From Leguminivora glycinivorella (taxonomy: Eukaryota > Arthropoda > Insecta > Lepidoptera > Tortricidae), in the NCBI RefSeq assembly GCF_023078275.1, contig NC_062971.1, positions 9,734,001-9,798,000 on the forward strand: a stretch of 64,000 nt of DNA, given 5' to 3'. Numbering within the stretch: the first letter of the stretch is position 1; each line of letters starts with the position of its first letter. A program made the position numbers and the translations under genes. The notes under the pieces were generated by a model. The model saw only the letters and a list, made by a program, of their open reading frames with translations. It searched no databases and was not told the origin of the DNA. This document shows positions 21,901-29,831 of the stretch, in pieces.

Positions 21901-21991
21901 CAGCTCCTACCTGCCCGCTAACGAAAATAACGCTCCACCTTTCTTTGCAAATTTTATATTAATCACGACAATTTTGTTAGTTATGCTGTAA
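6834..21991 (+). CDS. Ly6/uPAR-type GPI-anchored glycoprotein gene (three coding exons)
   Basis: Joining 6,834-6,912, 17,337-17,459 and 21,417-21,991 gives 777 nt coding for 258 residues. Both junctions are phase 1 with GT...AG introns (10.4 and 4.0 kb), and both rebuild a GAT codon. In order: a signal peptide (1 to about 22, hydrophobic core 6-16); a Ly6 domain with ten cysteines at 33, 36, 43, 53, 60, 75, 83, 96, 98 and 103, closed by the hallmark Cys-Asn (103-104); a linker with four N-glycosylation sequons; an acidic stretch 202-209 followed by EGSG (Ser 211), resembling a glycosaminoglycan attachment site; and a hydrophobic tail (about 243-258) after a small-residue region near 236-241, as in GPI-anchored proteins. 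Ly6 proteins are three-fingered cell-surface or secreted modulators. Insect members act in septate junctions, sleep and ion-channel control, but I cannot assign an orthologue. The tail after the domain is long for an insect Ly6 protein. No single exon shows the domain by itself. Confidence 0.8.
6913..9475. other. Intron 1, first part: no recognisable element
   Basis: AT-rich intronic DNA. A 75-codon ORF at 7,395-7,622 has several cysteines, but its flanking sequence gives no acceptor/donor pair in the right phase and its composition is not convincing. A minus-strand ORF at 8,401-8,634 looks accidental. No repeat family was identified. Confidence 0.4.
9476..9626. mobile_element. Palindromic MITE-like repeat, family P, copy 2
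   Basis: Inverted ends tagccgaatgcac ... gccatccggctacgg surround the shared core 'ctcttgcgtatt...gacagagccag'. Same family as 6,249, 38,998 and 55,160. Confidence 0.7.
9627..10027. other. Intron 1, noncoding stretch
   Basis: AT-rich sequence without a recognisable element. Confidence 0.4.
10028..10174 (+). pseudogene. LINE reverse transcriptase fragment, part 1
   Basis: The + strand translation (starting ALRKLKPIISHDALRS) contains YFAHFRSLISYGIIIWGN, a motif typical of the region after the palm domain in CR1/Rex1-like non-LTR reverse transcriptases. It runs into a stop at 10,172-10,174, where the element at 10,182 interrupts it. The continuation is found at 10,812. The 5' part of the LINE is missing, so this is a truncated insertion. 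Confidence 0.7.
10182..10811. mobile_element. Terminal-inverted-repeat element inserted in a LINE
   Basis: The two ends are inverted, imperfect copies of each other over roughly 120 bp. aaaccgccttcc on the left matches ggaaggcggtt on the right, followed by inverted 'attcgtctg' and 'cgatatctccgtc' blocks. Internally, a segment of about 120 bp (gttccactgcaccaaatg... to gatttgaggagttcc) occurs twice in tandem (10,390 and 10,509). There is no transposase, so the element is non-autonomous. It separates two parts of one reverse transcriptase reading frame, showing the insertion is younger than the LINE. I could not fix a target duplication. Confidence 0.7.
10812..11219 (+). pseudogene. LINE reverse transcriptase C-terminus, part 2
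   Basis: An open frame continues the protein after the insertion. RALRTLAGVNTRHSCRDIF resembles the 'AVRxIxGxxxxxSCRxxF' motif found near the C-terminus of CR1/Rex1-like reverse transcriptases. It ends at a stop at 11,217-11,219. The start given by simple ORF calling (10,776, a TTG inside the inserted element) is not the real one. No catalytic residues lie in this part. Confidence 0.7.
11220..11512 (+). repeat. LINE 3' untranslated region and tail
   Basis: A motif 'tttgacgatccRctacagg' occurs at 11,187 and again at 11,320, so part of the 3' end is tandemly duplicated. The tail ends with 'tatgaaataaatgaatctga', a short repeated end such as CR1/Rex1-like LINEs leave. A related tail lies at 48,985-49,085. 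Confidence 0.6.
11513..12005. other. Intron 1, noncoding stretch
   Basis: AT-rich. The minus-strand 78-codon ORF at 11,625-11,861 is not convincing. No element recognised. Confidence 0.4.
12006..12275 (+). repeat. Tandem duplication of about 147 bp
   Basis: The block 'gaaatttcagaaatcggtca...' at 12,006 recurs at 12,153 ('gaaatttaagaaatcggtca...') with a purine-rich, G-run-containing spacer after each. The 'aatcggtcaagcgtgagt' motif resembles the start of the dispersed repeat at 25,714 ('aaaccggtcaagtgcgagtc'), so both may derive from that family. Confidence 0.6.
12417..12579. mobile_element. MITE with TA target site
   Basis: A near-perfect inverted repeat begins CTCTGTCAAACAAGTCTGTC, with its complement at the right end and TA on both sides, as for Tc1/mariner-type MITEs. 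A 46-bp block (tttagggtgctagag...) is tandemly duplicated inside. The empty site can be read from the opposite arm of the host element near 13,755. Confidence 0.8.
12690..13320 (-). other. Possible LTR-retrotransposon remnant
   Basis: On the minus strand an open frame ends near 13,102 with GSLPDFGGPGVVVTNLL. The DNA there reads GGTGGGCCGGG|TGTGGTAGTCAC, which looks like a polypurine tract followed by the TG of a 3' LTR. Farther along the minus strand is GC-richer sequence with a second ORF (12,700-12,951). I cannot identify an LTR pair or a conserved domain, so a different kind of insert or chance remains possible. Confidence 0.25.
13506..13610 (+). repeat. Fragment shared with the repeat at 25,965
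   Basis: 'gtattaatttgaagtac.atatacatccg.aa' and the following 'aaatctgaaaagttttttgt' occur here and at 25,965-26,070 in the same orientation, so this is a fragment of the dispersed 'ggttccgta' repeat family variant. Confidence 0.7.
13873..14593. other. Intron 1, noncoding stretch
   Basis: No element recognised. A 75-codon ORF at 13,963-14,190 has a hydrophobic middle but no supporting splice sites or homology I know. Confidence 0.35.
14594..14666 (-). tRNA. tRNA-like sequence (probable SINE head or tRNA pseudogene)
   Basis: On the minus strand, 73 nt fold as a tRNA. The anticodon stem TCCGT/ACGGA is perfect and the T-arm GCTGG-TTCGATT-CCAGC is perfect. Box A TGGCCAAGCGG and box B GGTTCGATTCC fit the RNA polymerase III consensus. 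The anticodon position reads GGT (threonine). Against a working gene: position 33 is C instead of the nearly universal T, and the acceptor stem has an A-A mismatch. tRNA-derived heads of this kind are common repeats in Lepidoptera, so a SINE head is more likely than a functional tRNA. Confidence 0.45.
14667..15193. other. Intron 1, noncoding stretch
   Basis: Contains a short 'gttgactacggaacccta' end of the dispersed family also found at 28,551, near 14,699-14,717. Otherwise nothing recognisable. Confidence 0.4.
15724..16047. mobile_element. MITE with long inverted repeats
   Basis: It starts gggccatttttttcaaagtt and ends with the complement. Arms continue inward through 'gtccaccccact', 'gaatcgcgagctctttc' and 'tcccaagattt'/'ccttgggac', making the whole 324 bp a long hairpin. 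It has no ORF of its own. A piece of the same element (reverse orientation) occurs at 59,252-59,293. Confidence 0.8.
16123..16692. mobile_element. hAT-type non-autonomous element, A8CC-rich
   Basis: The ends TAGGGTTGTA ... TACAACCCTA are perfect inverted repeats, and the flanks share the 8-bp direct duplication ggcgtgac (16,115-16,122 and 16,693-16,700). This is the hAT pattern. Both ends are packed with runs of eight or more A followed by CC (or the complement), more than ten in total, giving strongly inverted, poly-A-tract-rich subterminal zones. There is no transposase. Confidence 0.85.
17337..17459 (+). CDS. Ly6-type gene, exon 2: first half of the Ly6 domain
   Basis: The exon starts after the acceptor tttgtcccacag and ends CCAG|GTTAGG. 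Read in the phase set by exon 1 (G|AT), it gives 41 codons including RQCYQC and cysteines 33, 36, 43, 53 and 60 of the joined protein, the usual opening of a Ly6 domain. It is GC-rich at third codon positions, unlike the flanking intron. An alternative + frame (17,287-17,484) and a minus frame are also open, but only this frame has the cysteine pattern and correct phase. Confidence 0.8.
17460..17699. other. Intron 2, first part
   Basis: AT-rich intronic sequence with nothing recognisable before the SINE head. Confidence 0.4.
17700..17764 (+). repeat. SINE head, cut by the foldback element
   Basis: 'cctgctacgccgcggtcccg' followed by 'ggttcgaatcccgctaaggg' and 'catttatt.gtgtgatg' matches the SINE at 55,394-55,480. 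The matching SINE tail ('gtctgagtacccacaac' onward) resumes at 19,500, directly after the foldback element. About 75 bp of the SINE middle is missing. Confidence 0.8.
17765..19499. mobile_element. Foldback-type element made of ~98-bp tandem units
   Basis: Two arms (17,765-18,428 and 18,829-19,499) are inverted copies of each other around a 400-bp unique centre. The ends are ggattatgcgacgt and its complement. Each arm is about six tandem units of roughly 98 bp (starts near 17,796, 17,894, 17,991, 18,082, 18,180 and 18,278), each reading 'cttcctattcgcaattct...' then 'cctcattcgctattgtgcac'. Long inverted repeats built of tandem subrepeats are the definition of foldback elements. No ORF in it is credible; the many short ORFs are readings of the repeat unit. 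It sits in intron 2 of the Ly6-type gene, inside a SINE. Confidence 0.8.
19500..19602 (+). repeat. SINE tail, continuation of the copy at 17,700
   Basis: 'gtctgagtacccacaacaca' through 'cctcagtcaatctgtgtaag' to a tatttatttatttatt tail, matching 55,553-55,667. Confidence 0.8.
19752..21297 (-). mobile_element. Tc1-like DNA transposon, decayed
   Basis: The terminal inverted repeats (CACTCGCGATCAAAGAAACC at the left and its near-complement at the right end) are flanked by TA on both sides (19,750-19,751 and 21,298-21,299), the Tc1/mariner target. The length of 1,546 bp is right for a full Tc1 element. The transposase gene inside is on the minus strand and broken. Confidence 0.9.
20144..20960 (-). 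pseudogene. Tc1-family transposase pseudogene
   Basis: Minus-strand reading starts around 20,960 with a helix-turn-helix region (STVDRVLQRYLQTG), then EWTVRRQHKEANLTPHRPA. The first catalytic Asp region is LFSDVSRF (family pattern LFTDESRF, so Glu is changed to Val). After frame changes come VYRRPGGRPCFEEKVAFGGG and MVWAGISSESRTEFI, and the second catalytic Asp lies in MHDNAGPH. The third acidic region is shifted out of frame near 20,180. A stop and at least two frameshifts split it over three overlapping frames (20,468-20,749, 20,389-20,649 and 20,144-20,437). It cannot make an active enzyme. Confidence 0.9.
21417..21991 (+). CDS. Ly6-type gene, exon 3: end of Ly6 domain, glycosylated linker, GPI tail
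   Basis: The acceptor is ttcattgttctcag (AG 21,415-21,416). Read in phase 1 it gives 190 residues after the shared Asp 68. Cysteines 75, 83, 96, 98 and 103 complete the Ly6 domain, ending TCTCAGHRCN. Sequons NFT, NKT, NVS and NTT follow. The acidic run with EGSG and a proline/alanine-rich stretch precede the hydrophobic tail FANFILITTILLVML. The TTG at 21,407 seen by simple ORF calling lies in the intron and is not a start. The minus-strand ORF opposite (21,328-21,693) is a shadow. Confidence 0.85.
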
Positions 21992-22167
21992 AAGACGCAG
22001 TATTTAAAATATGCGTATATATTAAGGTATCATCACTTTCGTTGGTAAAGGGTAAAGGATAAAAATTGTGGTTAGAAAGACAATTATTTGAGTTAATTAC
22101 GAAACCTGAAGGGGAACAAAACATTGTAGTTTAATGATCGAATGTGTACCTACTTAAGATTGAAAGG

Positions 22168-22173
22168 AATAAA
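22168..22173 (+). terminator. Candidate polyadenylation signal of the Ly6-type gene
   Basis: AATAAA 177 bp after the stop codon, the first canonical signal downstream. A second lies near 22,246. The transcript may end around 22,190. Confidence 0.45.
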
Positions 22174-24328
22174 CGTTATGAATCAGTAAGATACAAGTCC
22201 CCAAGGAAAAATCGTTTTCATTCAGGAACCTAATAGGTACTTATGGCGAAAATAAAACAGAAATAGCTCGCGGTAAGTCATTAAAAGCATGTCAGATAAA
22301 GTCAGATTTATTTGAACATTAAACAACGTCTGTAAAAATGTGAGAGCTAAAAGCATTTTGCATCAAATACATTTTGCATCTCGGACGAAAAGGCGTCAGT
22401 TTGTCCGAGGCGGGGAATCGATAATATGAATGCACCAGATGCAAGTTGTAGTTAAAGCTCAATGTCTATAAGGCAAAGCGTAATATTGTACACGTTGAAA
22501 ATATAGATAATATCCGAGCTTAAGAAGATGTAATTAATGACAATTAATAAGTTGAGAAATAATTACTCACCTGAAATTAGTATTACCTTTAGTGTTTAAC
22601 TCTGAAAACATTTTATGGAATTGCCTGACTAATTAGGCTCAAAACGTGGCGTGTTCATAAACCCAATTAAGACTGGTCCTCATTCTCTGCCAAACGCTTT
22701 AGATCATAGTTTTAATATACCTACTTGTTTAGTAAAGTTAACAACTTTGCACGTTAATGTACATCATCACAGTGTCATGTAACTAAGTACCTACACTTCA
22801 GTTAGCTGCTGTATTAGTTATTGTATTTAATAGATGTCATGCAATGAGTTTCTCAATTATAATTATGTTAAAACTTTCTTTATGTAATAAATATTCGAAA
22901 ATATAGAAATTGTATTCGGTCTTGTAAGCAGTATAAGTAAAACAGGTCAAGAACTGGTTAGGTGTGCCCTCGCGTTTCAGTTGGTTCGTCTTGGCGGGGG
23001 CGCTACCGTGCCCCCAGATTTTAACTTCACATATCCGATTGCATGTGAAAGTATATTAGAGCCACATCTAAAAATAATTTACTTATGACTAAATTCTTAC
23101 CTACTAAACAAACCTACTACCGTTAAAGTCGTATATATGTAATTTGTCAAAAAGTCCAAAGAATACTTACTTGCGACGATTGCGGTTACAATATTTCTTT
23201 TTTTTAACTATCCATGTAGATTATCTATTAATTCGTGTCGTTACAACCTGAGCTTTTGTACCTCCAAATAAAATATAATTAAATTTAGGTAATACGTATT
23301 TTATTTTAAAAGTAAAATTGCGCATTTAGTGAATTAATTAGAGAGTAAGTTGAGTCGAACAACGTAGAAAATGTGAGGAAATGTTTGTAATTTCTACATC
23401 GAGATATAGGTATATTACAATCAAGTCTTCTAGTATCTTCGCTATTTATTGTTTTAGATTATTAGAGTCAATTAAATCACCTTTATACGATTTACCATCC
23501 ATGGCATTGTTTTATCTTAATACTATGTTGTGATTCAGGAAATTTGCGATTAAAATTCATACTGAATAACATCCTTGTTAGTTATTGTGAATTTCCTTTT
23601 AGTTATAAATTAGCTAGGTACCTAAGTACTCGTATGTACTCAAGTCAATGATTTGCCCAAAATATTCTAATCTCGATCACACTTACTAGTGGAGCTCAAA
23701 AATGTCAGGCAAAGCTTTCTGAAATCGGTCTTGTATTATCATTTGTAAGTATGATCGTATAATCGGTGTTGCTAATACGCTTTTTAAACTGCGATGCTGA
23801 CATTGTGGTTTGATACTTACCTACTCACAGATAGGTATAAACAAGTTTAAATACATTCGCAAAATATAAATACATATACATACATTATATGTATAAAAAT
23901 TACACACTCATTTTGCTTATAATATAATTTAAAGTCTTAATCATTTCTAGCTACTTATAATAACAGTGTAAGTAGCTACCTACTTACTATGAGTTTAGAT
24001 TACAATTACATTACTTACTCGATAGTGAAAAATAGTGAAAAATATATTTAGTAATCGTAAAATTATAAACATGTAAGATGGTATTAGGTATACCCGTAGT
24101 AGCGGACACCCGAACACGCTCGGGGCATTTCTTCCAGTAACGACCGCTTTATTGCTGTCGCCGCGATGGACTACCTATTTCCTGCCGCAATTTCCTACAC
24201 TCTGCTCGTCTATCATCAATGTACCTAATGATGTAATGCATTAAACGTACTAATACCTACGTACGCAAACAAACACGTAAGTATATTACAGTTGAAAAGT
24301 TGGTAAGTAGTATTCTACTACTACATAA
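22174..24328. other. AT-rich noncoding stretch
   Basis: No ORF or element recognised. A slightly GC-richer patch at 24,090-24,200 has a 20-codon ORF only. Confidence 0.4.
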
Positions 24329-24461
24329 GTGCGTTTTCACATTATCCGATCCGATATCGGATGTCGGCCCAATATCCCATACATTACAGGCGCCATCTTG
24401 GATTTATTCTATTGAAATCCTTCCGACATCCGATATCGGATCGGATAATGTGAAAACGGAC
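24329..24461. mobile_element. Short MITE, family with ATCCGATCCGATATCGG arms
   Basis: About 40 bp at each end form a perfect inverted repeat (cgttttcacattatccgatc ...). The middle carries 'ggcgccatcttggattt'. A single-arm fragment of the same family is at 28,467. Confidence 0.85.
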
Positions 24462-25246
24462 TTGTTCATCTCCTAAAGGAGGAAAAAGGTATTGAAACAT
24501 TGAATTGAGAAAATTTCTCCCTACTAAAGAAGAGTTTGAGAAGTTTAGTGAGGAACATAAAATTTCACAATTATCATTACTATCATCAAATCATCATTCA
24601 TCAGATTTCAAATATACCAATATACTATGTGCTCGTCCTAATTAAACCATCATTATACAGTTTGAACCATTAAAACTGAAACCAAAATTATTTAATGAAA
24701 AATTTCCTTTGATTTAGGTAAAAGTATAAATAAAACGAAGCTATATAAATACCTACAATAATTATACATATTACGAATTAGCTAGGTAGGTACTTATTAT
24801 TAAAGACAGTATTGATATAATTGAAACAGATTCAGAACGTTTGTAAAATCAAGTAAGTAGGTATACAAAAGAACAGCTGAGCTGAGTAACTCAATTTCAA
24901 ATTGGATTCGATATTTGCGTCCGCTCCGTTTCCACTCGCCGCCGATCACGTTTTTTCGGGTGAGTTTTATTTTGCAGCAAATTTCCTGGCGTCCTTAAAT
25001 ATCACTCCGGGTTAGAACATTAATACAACTGAATACTTACATTATACATGTATTTATGCACAACTTTGTCGGTCGGATGTTAACTTTTTCTATCAGAGTC
25101 AATATTTTTTCAATAGTTAAGGGGTTCGCCTATGATAAAAATTGCTTAGATCAATGATTTATTAAATATAATTACAGGAGCCTAAAAAACACAATGTATT
25201 GCGAAGTACCGTAGTACGTTTATCGTTTATTTCGTACGTACGTACA
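24462..25246. other. AT-rich noncoding stretch
   Basis: A slightly GC-richer segment lies at 24,905-24,990; no gene or repeat recognised. Confidence 0.4.
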
Positions 25247-25370
25247 GTCAACCAATTGGGACCCTAGGCCACCATGTCAAAATGACAGTAAGAGATTTCT
25301 TACAATGTGATTTATAACGTCACTATGACATATGTAGTTCTACAGTGGTGTAGGGTTCCAATTGGTTGAC
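25247..25370. mobile_element. Short MITE with GTCAACCAATTGGRACCCTA ends
   Basis: The ends gtcaaccaattgggacccta and its near-complement form an inverted repeat of about 26 bp. Both flanks contain tacgtac, possibly including a target duplication. Confidence 0.75.
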
Positions 25371-25713
25371 GGTAGGTACGTACGGTGTTTTAAATTATAT
25401 ATTTTTATTAATTTTTGTCGACGAAAAGGGGCAACTGGCTCAAAGGAACTCATATAATTAATAATTATATTTGTCGTTTGAATTATCTGCTCCACTGGTT
25501 CGAATATGACCGGTTGTGAAGCAATTAAACCAAATATACCTACCGCACACAACAAAGGATTAATTCAGTACAAAAGATGGAGGTAAATGCACGGAAAGTA
25601 GTTATAGAAGACAGCAAATGCAATAAACTGAACTAATTATGATATTTAATGATCGAACTTTGTGCGCTTATACTCACGAATAAAAGAAAGGGTAGGGAAT
25701 TTAAGGATATAAT
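25371..25713. other. Noncoding stretch
   Basis: AT-rich. The minus-strand ORF 25,340-25,555 overlaps the MITE and has no recognisable content. Confidence 0.35.
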
Positions 25714-26531
25714 AAAAACCGGTCAAGTGCGAGTCGGACTCGCCCACCGAGGGTTCCGTACAAACTTTCAAACTCCCCAGTTAAAATAATCTCATGTTTT
25801 CACATAACTCTAACGACTTGACTAGAAGACAAAAGTCTCTCGGTAAATTCGCTAACTAATTTGCGCGACCGTAGTATGTTGGTTTTTCAGGGATTATTCT
25901 TTATAATGTTAACCGATTTAAACATTTTTTACTTTATTGGAAAGAAGATGATTTACGTAACATCTCGTATTAATTTGAAGTACAATATACATCCGTAAAG
26001 GTGGGTAAATTAAAAGTAAAAATCTGAAAAGTTTTTTGTGAATTAAAAAAAAAGTTTTCAAGATACAAACACGATTATAGTTTTCCTGTAATATTTAGCA
26101 TAAAACCAATGTTTCCTAAAATTTTCATAATTTTTCGTTAGTAAACTTCGAAGATAAGGGGGGGGAACGGTATTTTTTTTTACATTTTTCTTCAAAATTC
26201 TTTTTTTTCCACAACAAAAAAATTATAAAAAATAGTTTATTTACGTTCAATTTGAGCTCTTTCTATCGATACCCCACTTGACCTAGTAACTTGAAATTTA
26301 CAGTTTGCCCCCCTTTCATTTTGGCCATTTTCCACAATTAAAATTAATAAATTTAAAAAAATTATACCTTCTATTTGTAGAGGTTCACAATGTTCACAAC
26401 TATTCCAAATTTCAAGTTGATTAGCATTAGTAGTTCTCGAGATATTTAGGAATGTGACAGACGGACAGACATACGGACAGAGTCGCACCATAAGGGTTCC
26501 TGTTGTACCTTTTTGATACGGAACCCTAAAA
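25714..26531 (+). repeat. Dispersed 'ggttccgta' repeat, long variant
   Basis: It begins aaaaaccggtcaagtgcgag and 'gagggttccgta', and ends with 'gacggacagacatacgg', 'taagggttcct' and 'acggaaccctaaaaat'. This is the same layout as 28,551-29,107 and its inverted copies at 49,287 and 53,757, but with a different middle, part of which also occurs at 13,506. The 107-codon minus ORF inside (26,237-26,560) is repeat sequence, not a gene. Confidence 0.7.
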
Positions 26532-26689
26532 ATATAAACAATTAAAGTACGAACTCCCATTTTATTTTAATGAGATTTTAACTTTTATCAACTATATTAT
26601 GTTAGACAGGATAATGTTCTTCATAATTAGCCTAAATAACAGAATATTTGTACTTAACACGTTTTTTCAGACTTTATTTGTTTAAATTA

Positions 26690-26839
26690 TCAGCTGGCAG
26701 GCAGCGCGGGAGCGGAGCTCGCGGCCCGCCGCCGGCCGTCGCCGTCGATCGCGGACAATACGATGGCAACTTGCTCCACCGCATCGCTGAGCCCTTTATC
26801 CTCCTTCGCGCTTCGCGGCTCCTTATTATTGGGATTCAT
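26690..26839 (-). CDS. Candidate small ORF in a GC-rich island, 49 codons
   Basis: On the minus strand, ATG at 26,839 opens 49 codons ending TGA at 26,690. Third positions are strongly GC-rich and the peptide is mixed and soluble-looking (for example EDKGLSDAVEQVAIVLSAID), unlike the low-complexity peptides of other CpG patches here. The + strand is also open (26,648-26,845), with acceptor-like tttttcag at 26,661-26,670. It could be a microprotein, one exon of a spliced gene on either strand, or chance in a CpG island. I recognise no family. Confidence 0.3.
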   Translation of the reverse strand: MNPNNKEPRSAKEDKGLSDAVEQVAIVLSAIDGDGRRRAASSAPALPAS

Positions 26840-26845
26840 ATTTAG

Positions 26846-28466
26846 GGCAGTAGATAAAAGAAAGTTATTTCAAATCTTTTGGGGGATTTTTTATCAGAAT
26901 TTATTATAAGTAGGTATGCTATGCTTGCATTCATCCTTTACCTATGACAAAAACGATTGATTATTGTTAAAACTGTACTCATCAACTGTAATTTTTTGTT
27001 AGGTTAGTACTTTTACGAGCTCAAATAACAAGCATAAACATTCAAACACATTATGTTTTAGTAGGCACCGAGCTACCCTAATACAAATTAATAATTTATG
27101 TAAAAAATAATGGCCTCGACCTCGAGGTCAAATAAGAATGCAAATCAATTAAATGATTAAACCCGAATTATTAAATCTTCGCAAGTAGTGATCTAGTGAT
27201 GTCTGTACCTATGTTAGTTATGGAAACAGCTTGCGGGTTCTCACTGTATGTGTAGGTACTGGGGAGCAATAAAACCATTACAACTTGTAGAAAGGTTTCA
27301 TACCCCTCGGCATCGGGAGCTTTACGCGATTGATCTTATATTATAATACCTTTGTAAACGGGCAAAAACTTTCATCTGGGTGTTATATTATAAAGATTCA
27401 TATAAGTAGAAGGTACTAGTATGTAGGTACTACAAAGTCATTTAGAAGATCAAATAATCCGCGTTCATACTTGTTGGCTCGGTTTGCATTTTCAGGGATT
27501 AAATAGTACTTATTCTGAATCAACACGTGATTAATATTATTAGAATTACTTGTAATACCTGAAACTCACCTGGAGAGCAAAGTTTTCCCCGGTTTAATAT
27601 AATAAAGATATAAGATAAAGTGGAATGGGTAGAATGGGTATAGGTAGCGAATCATTGATTTCAACGTGTGGGATGCGTAATAGCAATATTCCTATATCTA
27701 TACATAATATTCATAATATTAGGTAATTAATAGTGACTACCTAACTTACCTACTCATAAACACAAAACAGAAACTACAAATAACAAGTATAGGTAGTAGG
27801 TACAATGTAATTTTATCTCGACTGGCTTAAATAATCTCGGATAATGGTAAATTTGGTATCAGTGCATTCAGTACCTATTGTATAGTTAATAGGCCTTGAT
27901 ATGTATAACAAAAAAAAAAAAAATGGGGGGTGTCATAATTTTGTAGCGGTTCATACAACACATATTCCCATCAAATTTCATCACTGTAGTACTTATAGTT
28001 TCCGAGGGGTGGTAAGAAATGTCATTTGTGGGGGTGGTAAGAAATGTCATTTGTTTTTTAAAATACTTAGGTATCAAACAATAGGTGTTACTTGTCAACA
28101 AACGTACTTATACATTGTGCGTTGGTACCTATATTTTATCGGGTTCCGGTTTGGCCGCTCCGCTCCTCAAAACTTAAGTGACAATTGAAAGCAAAGATTT
28201 TGCGATAGACGCCAATTTCCGAAATTCAGAGACGATGTTGATAAAAATCGGTATGACAGGTCCATTCTCCAAATTTTTAATATTAAGGTGTTAACAAATT
28301 ATCTACTTACCTATATTTTAATTTAACTATATACTACCTACATAAACAATTGACTTTCAATAGAAATTAAGAAATATTTTCACCAATTTTTTTGCTTTTA
28401 CCAAATGGATAAAATATTAAGTATAATACCGACCAAAAAAGTCACCATGTGCATTTATAATAGCGT
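26846..28466. other. AT-rich noncoding stretch
   Basis: No gene seen. A 22-bp block 'ggggtggtaagaaatgtcat' is repeated in tandem at about 28,004 and 28,031. The ORFs at 27,886-28,188 are not credible. Confidence 0.4.
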
Positions 28467-28505
28467 TTCACATTACCTACCCGATCCGGTATCGGATATA
28501 GGAAG
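28467..28505 (+). repeat. Fragment of the MITE family at 24,329
   Basis: 'tttcacattacctacccgat' then 'ccggtatcggata' matches one arm of the element at 24,329-24,461. Confidence 0.6.
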
Positions 28506-28550
28506 GGGTTATACTGATGACCATTTACTTTTCAGGTTAAAAGGCATTCG

Positions 28551-29107
28551 AAAAACCGGCCAAGAGCGTGTCGGGCCAGGCTCAGTGCAGGGTTCCGTAG
28601 TTTTCTGTATTTTTCTCAAAAACTATTGAACGTATCAAGTTCAAAACAATTTTCCTAGAAAGTCTTTAAAAAGTTCTAGCTTTGTGATTTTTTTCATATT
28701 TTTTAAAAATATGGTTCAAAAATTAGAGGGGGGGACACACTTTTTTTCCTTTAGGAGCGATTATTTCCGAAACTATGAATATTATCAAAAAACGATTTTA
28801 GTAAACCCTTATTCATTTTTTAATACCTATCCAACAATATGTCACACGTTGGGGTTGGAATAAAAAAAAAATCAGTCCCCACTTTAGATGTAGGGTAGGT
28901 AGGTAATGTTATATTAGGGTACCCCCTAATATAACATTTTTTTTCATTTTTTATTTTTGCACTTTGTCGGCGTGATTGATATACATATTTGTACCAAATT
29001 TCAGCTTTCTAGTGCTAACGGTTACTGAGATTATCCGCGGACGGACGGACGGACAGACAGACATGGCGAAACTATAAGGGTTCCTAGTTGACTACGGAAC
29101 CCTAAAA
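28551..29107 (+). repeat. Dispersed 'ggttccgtag' repeat, + orientation
   Basis: It begins aaaccggccaagagcgtgtc and ends after (GGAC)n and 'ggttcctagttgactacgga'. It is about 557 bp long with two inverted counterparts in the window (49,287-49,833 and 53,757-54,328). There is no ORF; 'actacggaaccctaaaaata' forms the end. The class is unknown to me. The conserved start and end suggest a mobile unit. Confidence 0.8.
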
Positions 29108-29250
29108 ATACAAAAACTATAATTAAGAAATCATATAAATTTACGTACTCATGCCTATAAAAAAAAATTAATTTACCCTTAGAAATGTGTGGTTAAAAAA
29201 TTTCTGATGCCTCATATTACTAGTACACCGTGTATAACATCTCACTTATT

Positions 29251-29386
29251 TGTGACGTTATCTGGGTAAAGGGACCTTATTGTCGATGGCGCTTATGTCC
29301 CACGGCGTCGTATTTGTACTCGAACATCTCTCATAACGCCGTAAGCGCCATCGACAATAAGGTCCCTTTACCCAGATAATGTCACA
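29251..29386. mobile_element. Palindromic MITE, about 136 bp
   Basis: tgtgacgttatctgggtaaa and the following ~35 bp are inverted at the right end (...cccagataatgtcaca). The arms are nearly perfect over 50 bp with a short centre. Confidence 0.85.
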
Positions 29387-29831
29387 ATTTTGTTTACCTT
29401 AGGTATAGGTAATTTGAGCTCCGCTGAACTCTTACATATATTTTTTTTTGCCGTGTCTTTGTGTAATAATATCGTGATATTTTGGTAGGTGTAACTTTTC
29501 CAGCCCACAGTAGGTATTGATCTATACGCGTAGGCAATGTAAAGAGAACCTGCCTCGTTTCAGTTGTTAGCGATTCCGCCGCGCTGCTCGTGGTTGCAGG
29601 CAAATTGAAACCGAATACAATCAAATAAAACCACGGTGAGCTCTGTTGAACTAATAAAGTACTTTTTTCTACTCCAGCACTTAAATCTGTCAATTAGATT
29701 ATTGTCAGCGGTATCCAAATTAAGTTCATTTGAGTAACGATGAGAAAGTCTATTTGTCTATAGGTTCATAGGATTACTGCTAGCAGTAATCATATGAATA
29801 TAGGAGTTCTGTCAATTTTTTTTTAAAAGCA
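29387..29831. other. Noncoding stretch before the retrotransposon
   Basis: No element recognised. The minus ORF 29,394-29,693 has no known domain. The target duplication agca of the retrotransposon is at 29,828-29,831. Confidence 0.35.

Noticed and set aside
26237..26560. 107-codon minus-strand ORF
   Set aside because: Lies wholly inside the dispersed 'ggttccgta' repeat variant, whose other copies are not open.
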